Origin: Girardinichthys multiradiatus
Taxonomy: Eukaryota; Chordata; Actinopteri; Cyprinodontiformes; Goodeidae
Reading direction: 5' to 3'
Assembly (NCBI RefSeq): GCF_021462225.1
Contig: NC_061816.1
Coordinates: forward strand, 6,071,854-6,135,853
Length of the DNA stretch: 64,000 nucleotides
Both the position numbers and the translations under genes were made by a program. The notes beneath the pieces are model-generated. The model ran no database searches and was not told the origin of the DNA. It saw only the letters and a list, made by a program, of their open reading frames with translations. Shown here piece by piece: positions 12,801 through 23,663 of the stretch (position 1 is the first letter of the stretch; the number at the start of each line of letters is the position of its first letter).

Positions 12801-13994
12801 CTAAAGGATCATGGGAGAGTTGGGTATGGAGGGTTGGAAACAGAGAGCTCAATTTTGAATGGTTTTAATGCGTCTTTAAACACGCTTGGTTGATCTGATG
12901 GCAGGTCAGGGAGGCCCATCTGCAGAAGATCAGTTTATCAGCCACTGGGTTCTTCAGGTACGTCTAAATTCTGGTGCTTCGGGTCTTTACTGAACAAAGC
13001 ATTAGCTGAGAACTTTACTGTTGCTCCTCAGAGGGAAAGACCATTACTTCGACTGGGACAAGATGGAGGGCGAGCCGTACTCGTACTTCACCTTCGGGGT
13101 GTGCTGCTCTGAGGTGGAGCTGGACTGCCTCACAGGAGACTACCGGGTCTGGACTTAACTGTTATTTTGAGCGTTTGAACAATGCTCAGGCTTGTTGGAA
13201 ACAGAGTAACGTTGGTGTTTTCCTGCTTCTTGCAGACGCTGAAAACGGACATGGTGATGGACATCGGCAGAAGCATCAACCCGTCTGTGGACATCGGCCA
13301 GGTAGGACCCTGTTAGAGGACACCCTCACACAGCAATAAAACACCGTCGCCTCTCCGACTAAATATTTTCCTTCCTCTTCCCTTGGCGTTCTCCTTCTCA
13401 GATTGAAGGAGCATTCACGCAAGGTTTGGGTCTCTACACTCTGGAGGAGCTGCACTACTCCCCCACTGGGATGCTGTACTCTCGAGGTCCGTCCCAGTAC
13501 AAGATCCCGGCGGTGTGTGACATGCCTCTTCAATTCAGCGTCTATCTCCTGCCAGACTCCTACAACCCCCACGCCATCTATTCCTCAAAGGTCAGGGCCA
13601 GCACCAAGTTGTGAAACTTTTCTCAACCTATACGAGATGTTCCTCACTGTTGTTTTTGGCGCCACAGGGAATCGGAGAACCAACCCTCTTCCTGGGTAGC
13701 TCCGTCTTCTTCGCCATCAAAGACGCGGTGGCGGCAGCTCGCTCCGACTCCGGTCTGTCCGGGCCGTTTTCCCTGGACACCCCCGCGACTCCGGAGAAGG
13801 CTTGTCTGGCTTGTGCCTCGCCGTTTACTAAGAAGGTGGAGATGAGGATGTTTCACTCAGTTTAAAGCAGCTCTTAGACTCTTTAATATGTAAAGTAAAA
13901 TGTTCATCCTGGTGTTTCTACTTGAATCTGTTTTTGTTTTCAGGTTCCAGCCAATAAGCCGGGATCCTTCAAACCCTGGGCCTTAAACATCTGA
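888..13994 (+). CDS. aox: Aldehyde oxidase, C-terminal 980 residues (5' end outside window)
   Basis: Molybdo-flavoenzyme that oxidises aldehydes and N-heterocycles in the cytosol, passing electrons from the Mo cofactor through 2Fe-2S and FAD to oxygen. I place 24 exons: 888-981, 1062-1171, 1376-1560, 1646-1808, 1883-1960, 2040-2209, 2293-2419, 2930-3052, 3131-3227, 3302-3426, 3502-3635, 3775-3862, 10449-10535, 10624-10815, 10888-11115, 11209-11304, 12543-12671, 12749-12823, 12905-12957, 13032-13146, 13236-13301, 13402-13590, 13668-13835 and 13944-13994 (TGA). All phases close. The first exon opens with SLGGNI of the FAD domain, so about 350 N-terminal residues (2Fe-2S and early FAD) lie upstream. 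Seen: [39 protein letters not shown] and the catalytic-Glu loop GIGEPTLF. Val after GGAFGGK (xanthine dehydrogenase has Glu) and the ending KPWALNI point to aldehyde oxidase. Which teleost paralogue it is cannot be told here. Confidence 0.95.
5511..6380 (-). pseudogene. LINE reverse-transcriptase fragment with internal deletion
   Basis: A 289-codon open frame holding the catalytic [11 protein letters not shown] box, [20 protein letters not shown] and the terminal thumb-like part [11 protein letters not shown]. Directly before the YADD box sits the segment DPIPTKLF, which in this family normally precedes the whole finger and palm region. About 250 residues of reverse transcriptase are therefore deleted in frame. 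The element cannot be autonomous. Confidence 0.8.
6541..8108 (-). mobile_element. Tc1/mariner transposon with ~200-bp inverted repeats, inserted into the LINE
   Basis: The ends are near-perfect inverted copies: CAGGTCCTTCTCAAAATATT at the left, and its reverse complement ending at 8108. The terminal repeats extend to about 6742 and 7909, and the arms I compared differ by only scattered bases. TA dinucleotides at 6539-6540 and 8109-8110 are the expected target duplication. The element is 1568 bp, encodes one transposase on the - strand, and separates the two halves of the older LINE, so it arrived later. Confidence 0.92.
6818..7780 (-). CDS. Tc1-like transposase, open frame of 320 residues
   Basis: Cut-and-paste transposase of the IS630-Tc1-mariner superfamily. 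Residues 1-55 form a helix-turn-helix ([20 protein letters not shown]), followed by a basic GRKKCGRKR linker and a second winged-helix region. The DD34E catalytic residues are all present: [16 protein letters not shown] and NPIENLW. The frame has no stop. The protein is about 15-20 residues shorter than typical Tc1 transposases; the shortfall lies between the second helix-turn-helix (GYRCCIP) and [11 protein letters not shown], where relatives have a basic linker. It may therefore be inactive despite the intact triad. Confidence 0.9.
   Translation of the reverse strand: MGKTADLTAVQKATIDTLKQEGKTQKEISERIGCSQSAVSRHLSGKSVGRKKCGRKRCTTRRGDRTLRKIVEKGRFQTLGDLRKQWTESGVETSRATVHRRVQEMGYRCCIPQSWATEKQHWTVAQWSKVLFSDESKFCMSFGNQGARVWRKTGVKEMPKCQKSSVKYPQSVMVWGAVSAAGVGPLCFIKGRVNAASYQEILEHFMLPSAEKLYGDEDFIFQHDLAPAHSAKTTGKWFTDHGITVLNWPANSPDLNPIENLWDIVKRTLRDSRPNTLDELKAAIGASWASIRPQQCHRLIASMPRRIEAVISAKGFPTKY
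8111..8913 (-). pseudogene. LINE ORF2 endonuclease remnant, truncated by the Tc1 insertion
   Basis: An APE-like endonuclease in two open pieces (8913-8548 and 8403-8111). Visible motifs are [10 protein letters not shown] near the start, the acidic LFSLTETWL block, GRGGGVA, then [10 protein letters not shown] and the late VLSDHFLI. Between 8548 and 8403 the frame is broken. The piece stops at the Tc1 boundary at 8108-8110; the LINE continues at 6540 on the other side of the transposon. Confidence 0.75.
9007..9823 (-). pseudogene. LINE ORF1 remnant (coiled-coil start plus SGNH esterase-like domain)
   Basis: Two open stretches, 9823-9536 and 9462-9007, are in different frames. The first has a short heptad-like segment ([18 protein letters not shown]) and a Pro/Ser-rich tail. 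The second has features of the SGNH hydrolase fold found in ORF1 of L2/CR1-type LINEs: a block around [11 protein letters not shown] and a C-terminal [10 protein letters not shown] carrying the Asp-x-x-His pair. Loss of one reading frame between the blocks shows decay. Confidence 0.7.
11305..12542 (+). other. AT-rich aox intron, nothing recognised
   Basis: A 1.2-kb intron, strongly A-rich on the + strand, without recognisable repeats, ORFs or RNA genes. Confidence 0.6.
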
Positions 13995-14040
13995 AATCCA
14001 ATCAATCCACAGCTTCATCCACTGTGAATTAACCTTAAAT

Positions 14041-14297
14041 AATAAATGCACTATTTTACTCTAAATGCTCTGCACTACAAGAGCAACTAATTCATCTGCA
14101 ACACTGAAATGTGAAATAGATTCTGTGCTTTTGCTCTTAGAGCCGAATAATAAAAGTAACTAACTCTGGACAGCGATGATTATGTGAACTCTACATTTAC
14201 TAAAAATCAATCCTGAAACTGGAGGATCATTTTAAAATTTTGTAACCACATGTAAATGTACAAGTTGCTTTTAAAGGAGCTTGTAATCAACAATAAA
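14041..14297 (+). promoter_or_regulatory. aox 3' UTR with candidate poly(A) signals
   Basis: Three AATAAA hexamers follow the aox stop codon, at 14041-14046, 14149-14154 and 14292-14297. Any of them could direct cleavage. The first is only 47 bases after the stop. Confidence 0.6.
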
Positions 14298-14389
14298 TGG
14301 TGTGTAAATCAAACGATTGTGGCAGTGTTGTGGGTTTTTCTTGGAGCGGTATCACGTGTTCCTGTCCTGTTAAGAGAATAATTTTTATC

Positions 14390-14890
14390 TTAAATTTTCT
14401 TTTCAAAGTTTTCTTGCAACGCGACCGAACGCGACAGGAACGAGCGATTTACATGTTAACCCTATGTAAAGGCGTGTTTAGAAGCGAAGGAAGCGATGCG
14501 AACGGTGCGATTAGGGCGAATAGGGGGAAGCGAGAGAGAAGCAAAACCTGCGATGGACGCGCATGGGATTGCGCTGGACTTGAAAAGTTTTGAAAAGTCA
14601 AACTGGGTCCTGAATAGACGGAAGTACTGTTGAAAGCGACCGTGATCCAGATGCTTTTCCTGGAGTAGGTGATGGTACTCTGTTTCCGTCTCTGGTGAAC
14701 CCAGAGACTGTATTTCCATAAATAAAGCACCGTGACTCGCTCCACTTTGAGTTGAAACCGGCAAGCAGCAGATACCAACTCCTCCTATTTGATGACGCTG
14801 TGAAGGGAGTGAAGCGAGTGGAGTGTTGTCGTTCATTGGCCGCGCGAATTACTGACGAAACACGCCCACAGCATAACATATCCTCCACCA
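14390..14890. repeat. CpG-rich, gene-less repeat-like block
   Basis: An island of CpG-rich sequence with recurring GCGA/GAAGCGA words (GCGACCGAACGCGACAGG, AGCGAAGGAAGCGATGCGA, GTGAAGCGAGTGGAG) inside AT-rich DNA. No open frame makes sense in it. It resembles the interior of a non-autonomous DNA transposon, but I cannot define its ends. It could instead be a CpG island, though no exon is visible next to it. Confidence 0.35.
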
Positions 14891-15502
14891 TACCTTACAG
14901 TGGGCATGAAGTCATTTTCCTAACATTCATGTTACCTTGAATACCCTTACCTTTTTTGTGAGTCTGTAGTTCCGCTTGAAGTCTTCTTTGGTATATACCA
15001 AAGCTCTGCTAAACATGCAACGTGCCTGTACTAGCAATAAGTCTGTTGGCCCTGTTGGCCCTGCTGTGTTACTCTGAGATTCTTATTTCCATAATAAAAG
15101 GGTCCACAGAAATGGTTCTAGTGTTCTGAAAAACACAATTTCGTCAGATTTCACAGATAGCCATAGCTAAAAGCAGCACTCAGACCCTCCAGCCAGCAGA
15201 ACCTCAGATGTGACAGGATAACTTGCAGCTCACCCCATGTGGACAGGGTGTGATAGACAGCAAACACAGCCTGATCTCTGTGCAGTACTCCCAGCAGTAC
15301 GCAGGGGGGTGCCTACTCCCAATATGTCTAACAGTGCATGAAAACAGTAGAAAACCTGCTCAACTGTGAGAAAAAAATTAGTGTGCCCATCTTACTAATG
15401 CCACCCTGGGCAACCCCCCATATTAATACCTGCTGCTTATTGAGGGCCACATTGTTCTAATAAATAAATACTTTATTGTAGAAACATAATAAAAGTTTCT
15501 AT

Positions 15503-16510
15503 AGGGCTGTGAAAAAGTATTTACCCCCTTACAGATTTATTTTCTTGCTTTTTTGTCACTTTAAATTTTTGGATCCATTTAAAGGTGGACTTGCTTGTGT
15601 GCTTTGGATCTTTGCGCTGATTTTTAGAAAAGGGCGTTTGAGCTTCAGGTCACAAACTGCTGGTCAGATATTCTTCGATATTCTTCTTCAGGATGTTCTG
15701 CTAGACAGCCGAATTCATGTTTTTTTTGTTTTTTTCCAGGTACAGCAGCTCACCCAAGCCATCAACACGATGTTCTAGTTCTGAAATATTGTGTTTGCTT
15801 TAAACCAGATGTAATGCCATTAACACCTTGCAACAAGTTCCACATTTCTCCCATCAGTTCAAAGAATATCTTCTCAAAAGATCATTAAAATGTTTATTCC
15901 TTAATGTTTTCTTGGGTCAGCAGTGGTTCTGGTCTTTGAACTCACCCATGGAGGCCATCTTTGTTCAGTGGCTATGTCCTTTTGTTGAATCATGACCTCT
16001 GACCTTAACTGAGGCATGTAAGGCCTGCAGAGCTTCTGACATTCTTCTCGGTTCTTCTGTGACCTCCTGGATGAGTCATTAATACACTGTTGGAGAAACT
16101 TTGGTGACCCAGCCAGTCCTTGAAAGTTTTTATAAGTTCTTCCTTATATGTAGATGACTCTTGTTGTGGTTCATTAGAGTCCTAAAGCCTTAGGAATGGC
16201 TTTTAACCCTTTTATGATCGACGTCAATGACTCTGTTTCTCATGTGTTCTTGAATTTCTTTAGATTAGGTCGAGATGTTTTGCTTTTTGAGATCCTTCAG
16301 CCTACTTCAGGTGGTCAGGCTCTAATCAAGTGATTTCCAGGTTGTACAGGACTGGCAGTAATCAGTGGTGTGGCTAGGACAGTTAATGTGGTTAATCACA
16401 GTTAATTCATGATTTCACCAGGAGAGTAATGGGGTCACATGGGGTCAGGTTGGTTTGATCCTTTGACAAAACAGCAAAAACAGAAGAAATCTATAAGGGG
16501 GTAAATAATA
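15503..16510 (-). mobile_element. Degenerate Tc1-like element with TATTTACCCCCTTA termini
   Basis: The left end GTATTTACCCCCTTACAG near 15517-15534 matches the reverse complement of CTATAAGGGGGTAAATAAT near 16491-16509, giving short inverted termini. The interior resembles a - strand Tc1 transposase gene decayed beyond reading; the area around 15580-15625 matches the family's QDNDPKHTS region in reverse. Related remnants occur at 43150-43605 and 62680-63090. Confidence 0.6.
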
Positions 16511-16599
16511 TCCGTCATCGCTGTCAACAAAGTAGATTCAAAACAAAACGTTAATTTTTGAGCTTTGCTGAAAAATGTTTGGGTTAAAATATTGGATCA

Positions 16600-16742
16600 A
16601 CTTGGTCTATGTACGCATGCGCGGTGGGCGGAGCCAGCTGTAGTCCTGACGGGAAGGTCTTTTTGTTTGGACCGCTCAGAGACTCCCGACACTTGCTTCC
16701 CTTCACCTGGTTCACAACCGTTTTTTATCTGCATTCATTTCG
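16600..16742 (+). promoter_or_regulatory. bzw1 promoter and non-coding first exon
   Basis: A GC-rich start region. The palindrome GCATGCGC at 16615-16622 looks like an NRF1 site and is followed at once by a GC box GGGCGG (16626-16631). A consensus splice donor, CG|GTGAGTAT, ends the proposed 5' UTR exon at 16742. CpG density stays high to about 17350. No TATA box is evident, as expected for a housekeeping promoter. The exact start site is not known. Confidence 0.6.
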
Positions 16743-18370
16743 GTGAGTATCCTCGACAACAGCCTCCGGATGTTCTCTGAAACACGGGGAGTTTCTGTGG
16801 GCAGGCGGCGCGGTTCCTCTGTGGCTGTAACCGGAGCTTAGAGGCTCTTTGGAAGCCGGGGATTTTACTCCAGGTCGGTTAGCTTTAGCTGCGCTCACAA
16901 TTTTTATAGCTCTGCGGCGATATAATGTCGCGGCCTGTCGTGACATTTCGATGGAAAATTGTGTTTAAATACAGATCAGCTTTTCTTGGTATTTAGGGTT
17001 ATGGACCAGAACATTCTAGTGATTTAAGCCCGGTTAGTAGCCTAGCAGGCCCGGCTAGCAAACAGCGGCCGGGCGCATGGTGAGGCCCGGAGTTAGCTCC
17101 GGCTAATCCCTCAGTTAGCCGACTTTAGTTGAAATGATCCCCGCTTATAACTGATCAGAATGCTGCTGAGATGTTTCCGCGTTGGATTCACACGCTGCTG
17201 GTTTTAAAAAGGCCGAAAATAGCAGCCGTTGTTTGAAATCACGACCCGACACCCACAAGCCCCGTTGTACCTCCCAGCTTCGCCTTTTGTCTGGCCCTCC
17301 TTCCTTTTGTGCGCCGGTTAAACAGCCTCACCTGGGAGACTGCACAAAAAAAAATTATTATCGGTTATTTTGCGTCGTCTCGCATCAAATAGCTTTGGTA
17401 ATTTTCTTTTTCTGAGTGTAGAGGAAGCTAAATGTTGGTGCCTGTGATCAGGTGGGAAATGTATGTATTTTATAAACCTTCTGTTGACATAAAATAGGTA
17501 TGTGAAAACAAATCTTTCATATAAAAAGTTATCTGTTGGTTAAGTTACAATTTTACATTGAAACCATGAAAAAGTTTCACCCGATATCAAAATGATCAAT
17601 AAATATTGATTGACTTAATGGTTTATATTTTGTTTAATTCAGGCAGAATGCCTCATCTGTTTCTGTAGAATATAATTGAACATCCTTATTAATGATATGC
17701 TGGATTTTACTTAATCAAAAGGGATTCTGAAATTAAATAAAGTTTAAATTTTCAGGGATGGAGCTATTATGCAAAGATGTGCTATTATGGGATGCTGATT
17801 CCGTTTTGCATTGTTTCTGTTTCTTTTCGCTCCTCGCCGTCTTTCTCCATAGCTGGTCACCTCAGTTGGCGTCCACATATCAGCCGGACAGGCTGTCATT
17901 AGTGGAAGAGAGACGGTTGTTTAACACACAGAACCACCCCGCTGGAGCATAGTGCCCTGAATGGTTAACTAGCATTTAACGAAGCCTCGAAGCATTAGAG
18001 GAAACATTTCCGCTCTGGTTTAAAGCCTTGGTGTACCATCATGTGATACCCAGCCAGTGTCTAACTAAAATCATGGTTTTTAGATGACAACCAACGACCG
18101 TTTTCTTTTGGATTTCCTTAAATCTGGAGAATTTCTCCGCTATGACTCATTGGAAACAGGGACAGAGAAATGACAGTAAAATCCTTGAGAACGATGCCTG
18201 GAAAAGTTCGGGAAGCCTGGAAAACGGTGTGAGATCAGGAGAAATGGGTGGTTTTAATTAGCCGTGTTGATTAGAGATGCATTGATCAGGCTTTTCCTGG
18301 CAGATCTGCCCATTCCCTTCTTTGTGGGATAAATGTTTAGGTCCTAACCACCATGTTTATCTCTTCCCAG
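16743..18370 (+). other. bzw1 intron 1
   Basis: CpG-rich at its start and AT-rich afterwards, ending in CTCTTCCCAG before the exon that carries the start codon. No repeats, ORFs or RNA genes are recognised. Confidence 0.6.
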
Positions 18371-18379
18371 GTGTCTTTT

Positions 18380-21300
18380 ATGAATAATCAAAAGCAGCAA
18401 AAGCCAACGCTAACAGGCCAGCGTTTCAAAACGAGGAAAAGAGGTAAACCCTCCCAGCGTGATAACCTTTCTCTCCTGGAGGCCTTCCCTCTCTCCCCTT
18501 TTGATTCAGTGTGTCTGATTTTTGCCCCCAGATGAAAAGGAGAGATTTGACCCTACTCAGTTTCAAGAAAGTATCGTACAAGGCTTGAATCAAACTGGCA
18601 CTGATTTGGAGGCGGTTGCAAAGTTCCTTGATGCCTCTGGCGCCAAACTCGACTACCGCCGGTATGCAGAGACACTGTTTGACATCCTGGTGGCCGGCGG
18701 GATGCTGGGTAAGTCTGCGGGGTTGTGGAAAACCGGACATGTCCTGTTTAAGTTGCTTCAAAGCTAAACGATGGCGTCCTGTGTCCCGCAGCCCCAGGCG
18801 GGACTCTGTCTGACGACATGACCCGCACCGAGTTCTGCCTCTTTACGGCGCAGGAAGACCTGGAGACGATGCAAGCATATGCTCAGGTGAAGCGAGTGAA
18901 GCAACCTTCATGTTGTCCAAGCTTTGACTGAATGTTGACCCGGTTTCTGTTTACATAAAACAGGTTTTTAACAAGCTGATCAGGCGTTACAAGTACCTGG
19001 AGAAGGGCTTTGAGGAGGAGATCAAAAAGGTGAGGAACCAGAGGGATAAATGTTTTCTGCATGACCTGAGCGGGTTGGACAAGAGCCATGCAGCTGAACA
19101 ACACACTGTTGCTTTGTTGACTGAGCTGTTTACAGATGAAGTGAATTATAGCTGCAACTGGACCCCCACAGTCTTGACAGGAGGTGGTTCAGCTTCTAGA
19201 TCCGACTTCGACAATAACAGAACTGTGGAGTGATGTAAACCGGTGGGAGTCTTCACACCTTTAAAGCTTGTTTGTGGTTGTTCGCAGTTGCTGCTGTTTC
19301 TAAAGGGGTTCACTGAGTCCGAGCGCAACAAGCTAGCCATGCTGACCGGCATCCTGCTGGCCAACGGCAGCATATCCGCCTCCATTCTGATCAGCCTCTA
19401 TAACGAAAACCTCGTCAAAGAGGGTGAGAGTCCTCGGCCAGTTCTTTCTGGGTTTGTCGCAGCACCGACGCTGACTTTCTGTCTGTATTTGACCCAAGTA
19501 TGCCTCCTTGTTTCCAGGAGTCTCTGCAGCCTTTGCTGTCAAGCTGTTTAAGTCATGGATCCACGAGAAGGACATCAACTCTGTTGCTGGCAGTCTCCGC
19601 AAAGTCGGCATGGACAACAGGCTGATGGTAAAATCCCTTCTGATCATGAGTTGAGACATCAAACTGATTGAGGGGCAGAACTGAGAAGGTCTTGTGTTGA
19701 ACCTGCCGTGACGCCCAGGGATCATATGAACCTGTGGATGTTTTTTATCTGGATCCAGATCATTTCAGGGTTTTTCTGAAGAACATTAGATAATTAATCA
19801 GTTTTCACAACGAAACCATTTCCAGCTCTCATTATCTTAAGATGGCAGCTAAGCCAACTAAACTGTTCATAAGGAAATTGGCTACATCTGAATAAATTAG
19901 GTGTCGGGTAATTTTGAATTCAGTTTCTCAGACCCATAAAGAACTATGAAGCTAGCTATTCAGAGTGTTTATATCCAGGCATATAAATGGAAAGTTGAGT
20001 GGAAGGAAGAAAATGGGACAGGGAAAGGTGCCTAAACTTTCTGCAGGTCTGAACTCTGTTCAGTTTAGGGTAAATGTTGCATTTCACTTGCAAATCAAAA
20101 ATAAATGCTTGAAATACGCCACCTAAATAAGTTTCATTTGTTAATTGGAATTGTGTTATGAAATACATTTTTCTTTGATACTCTACTGTATCGCACGTGT
20201 AGATTATTTTCTAGACCCAGGATAAAACCCACTGCTATAAAAATAAAATAGGATTACTGGCCTCCTGTTGGGTCCACATCACCATTCAGTTATTCTGAAA
20301 CAAGCTTAAAGGTCTCAAAGTAATGAGGAAATTATAGTGTCATTAAAGCTCAAGGCAGGAATCTGAAGATAAGTAGTTGTCTAGATGGCTTAAAATTCTC
20401 TTCTGTGTATAAAATTTGAGTTTCCAGACAACCTGTAGGATCTCCTGCCGTGTGTCTAATCTCGTCTGCTTTGGGACGTTTTTCAGGAACTCTTTCCTGC
20501 CAACAAACGGAGCTGCGAGCATTTTTCTAAATACTTTACCGACGCCGGGCTGAAGGAGCTGTCCGACTTCGCCCGCAACCAGCAATCGATCGGCGCCCGC
20601 AAGGAGCTGCAGAAGGAGCTCCAGGAGATGATGGCCCGCGGTGACCCTCAGAAAGAGGTGAGCTTTCAGCATTTCTCTGGGTGGTGAGACCCAGAAGGAC
20701 TGGAGTAACCTGGGATGTTTGTGCTTCAGATCATCGCCTTCACCAAGGAGGAGATGAAGAAGGCCAGTCTCTCTGAGCAGGCTTTGATCAGCATCATCTG
20801 GACCAGCGTGATGAGCTCCGTGGAGTGGAACAAGAAAGAAGAGCTGGTGACCGAACAAGCCATCAAACACTTGAAGGTGGGCCAGAAAATACCGTCACAA
20901 CAGTTTCTGCTGTGAAATGATCTGAACAGGCGGCTGATTGGAAGAAAACCCCAACAGCGCCCCCTGTTGTTGGAGCTCGAGGTCACATCTTGGGCTTGGT
21001 GTAGGAAGAGGTGGTACCTGATGTTTACTGAAGCTCCACCTCTATTTTACTAAGTGCTTCTGTTCTGATCTCGGGCAGGTTGTCCCGTCTAGCTTTGAAA
21101 TTTCACTCAAACCAAAACAAGGATGTTAAAGCAAACAGAGACCCAGAATCCTGTTGATCCAGACTTCACTCTGACCCATCTGTCTCCTGCAGCAATACAG
21201 CGATCTGCTGAAGGCCTTCACCTCCCAGGGTCTGTCCGAGCTCAGCCTGCTGCTGAAGATCCAGGAGTACTGCTACGATAACATCCACTTCATGAAGGCT

Positions 21301-22599
21301 TTTCAGAAGATCGTGGTGCTCCTCTACAAAGGTCAGGCTAGGGTCTCATTTTAAAACTCCCTGATGCTGTTTTATTGAGTGACCTTGTGTGCCAGTACCC
21401 AGTGGGTGGCCTGTATGTTAAACTTTGACCCGGTTCTGTCTCCCAGCTGACGTATTAAGTGAAGAGGCCATACTGAAGTGGTACTCTGAAGCCCACCTTG
21501 CCAAGGGGAAGAGCGTTTTCCTGGAGCAGATGAAGAAATTTGTGGAGTGGCTGAAGAACGCTGAGGAAGGTAACCACATATCACTAATGTAATATTTAGA
21601 GACAGTGTCTCCTGGCAGCAGATGCTCACAGGTCACCAACGACAAAATGCTCAAGGTCAGATTGATCAGAAAGAAGAAAATATTGTTTTCTGCAGGACTC
21701 CTTTTCTGTTCTAACTAAAGCGTCGCTACTTAGAAACTCTTCTACCAGATCATGCATGAAATGTTCAATGCAAAGAGCTTAGTGGATTAGTTGAATACCA
21801 TCAGAACCTCAGTGGTACCAGTTCATCTGGATGGGATGTCGTCGTACTGCACAGACGAGCTCAGGTTGCTGTTCTAACGTCTGTTTGAGGCTTCCTGAAA
21901 ACGACGTTTAATCGGAAACAAGTTTGCATTTAGCTGAAAGTAGTTTGGTTAAGAAATGTCATGCAGCAAATTTGCATTTAACTTCATTTATCGACGTCTA
22001 TCCCATAGATCTGCTTTCAGTCTGGATCTTATTTAGCTACAGCAAATGTAATGTGAAAATGAACCTTAATGATGCTAAAATGTGGTTTAGTAAGTGACTC
22101 TTTAACCGACGCGTTCAGTAGTTGTTGAATCTCTTGCACAAATTAAAAACCAAACCAGGAGTTGTTTGAGTTAAATGACTTCCTGTTTTTATGGGGGAAA
22201 AAATTAACAATTTTTTTTAGCTCTTGTGTTTCTGCAGGATTTTGGTCCTTTTTTGTTCCTGTTTCTTTAAACCTTCAAATGTCGGGTTTTCCGAACTGTT
22301 CCAGGATCTTATTTATCCTGTATCGTTGAGCCGGTTGTGTTCTACAAGTCAAACAAATCTCCTGAACTCTTCATAATGTCCCAAAGAAAACTGGTTCAGT
22401 TATCCCAGACCTTTTATTATGGTATGGTGGAACCAAACTGGAACTTCCGGGCCAGAACTCCACAAATTTAAACTTGCTGTATTTTCATTTTCCCCAAATT
22501 TAGTGGCTTTTTGTTAAACATTTTACTAAAATAATTTCATTTTCCTATTTTTTTTTTTTTCCTGCAGAGTCTGAGTCAGATGAAGAGGAGGCAGACTGA
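18380..22599 (+). CDS. bzw1: BZW1 (eIF5-mimic protein), complete, 419 residues
   Basis: Basic leucine-zipper and W2 domain protein, a cytosolic eIF5 mimic that competes with eIF5 for eIF2/eIF3 and tightens start-codon selection. Coding exons: 18380-18443, 18532-18708, 18792-18886, 18964-19029, 19288-19423, 19518-19627, 20487-20657, 20730-20876, 21193-21331, 21447-21569 and 22568-22599. They sum to 1260 bases, i.e. 419 codons plus TGA, the length of human BZW1. The start [11 protein letters not shown] is typical of BZW1 rather than BZW2 (MNKHQKP). Highly conserved blocks are [28 protein letters not shown] and, in the C-terminal W2/HEAT domain, [20 protein letters not shown]. The acidic tail [12 protein letters not shown] is the eIF2-beta-binding AA box and is split by the last intron. 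Confidence 0.96.
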
Positions 22600-23195
22600 A
22601 ACCTTCATCACCAGACGAGCTTTTCATTTTTGTCTTTTTAAATTTTTGTTTTGTAGCAGCAGGAGCAGCAGAACATCTCGACCCTTCTCTTCTACCTCCT
22701 GTTACTGATTTATCTCCACAAACACTTCTACCACTGAAATGTTTAAGCAGTATTTCAAACTGTTCTGGTTGAGGGGTTGCGGCTCCCATGTGGAATCAGA
22801 AAAACCAGGAATTCTGCCCTCCTTTCTTGATTAGTTTCTAACGCCTTCTCTAATCTGGATCCAAGGATTCAACGCAGTCTCAGAATCCTGGTTCTGAAGC
22901 AGGATGGGGTTTATATTGAAGTTCAAGCCGTGCGACTGAAAATGTTGTCAGTTTTGCCAAAGTTGTTTTTCCTGTCCCGCTTTCCTTTGACTTTCGATTT
23001 ATTTTTTGGCAAACGCTTTTTATTTTTATTTCCACTTTGTTTTCCTGGTTCTGTTCAATCCGTTACCCCATCCTCCCACCCCCGCCCTAAAAGATGCCTC
23101 GCCAGCTACCTGATTATCGTCAGTTTATACTTTCTTTAATCGGATATAAACCAATTTGACTTTTTTATGAAATAAAGATTATTGAAGCGCTTTTT
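22600..23195 (+). promoter_or_regulatory. bzw1 3' UTR and poly(A) signal
   Basis: About 590 bases of non-coding sequence follow the stop. AATAAA at 23171-23176 lies about 20 bases before a TTGCTGTGATGTTG GU-rich element, so cleavage is expected near 23195. Confidence 0.7.
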
Positions 23196-23663
23196 GCTGT
23201 GATGTTGTCATTTTACTGGTCTGTCAACGAACAAACCTGTTATTAAAATACATTTAGAATAAAAGAGGTGTTAAAATTGTAATAACACTAGTCAGGAATT
23301 GAATTAGACAGGGTGCAGGCTTATATTTTTAACACGTTATAGCTTCCAAGGTTAAAACTAATCATTTTTGCTTCAGTTAAAGTTTTTTAAACGAGCGTCT
23401 CATTAGATACTGATCTGTATCATAAAAGTACAAAACCTTGACAGATTTACTATTTAAATCCAAAATGACAAAAGCCTTCCCTGATTGGTCTGTCTTGGTG
23501 GTCTGATGCCCTGACTACCAGTGTTAGGCTCCACCCACCTAGCTCAGTTTCCTTTGCAACTTTATTAAAACTCAGATTTTAGACCTGGTGTGCAACCATT
23601 TAAATATAAAATCTGTCGTGTTTGTCTCAAAGTAGGAAGCTTGATCTGGAAATGTCGACTTAA

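Noticed and set aside
888..13994. Xanthine dehydrogenase instead of aldehyde oxidase
   Set aside because: The residue after GGxFGGK is Val rather than Glu, and many blocks ([38 protein letters not shown]) follow aldehyde oxidase.
18380..22599. bzw2 instead of bzw1
   Set aside because: The N-terminus [11 protein letters not shown], the [15 protein letters not shown] block and the 419-residue length follow BZW1.
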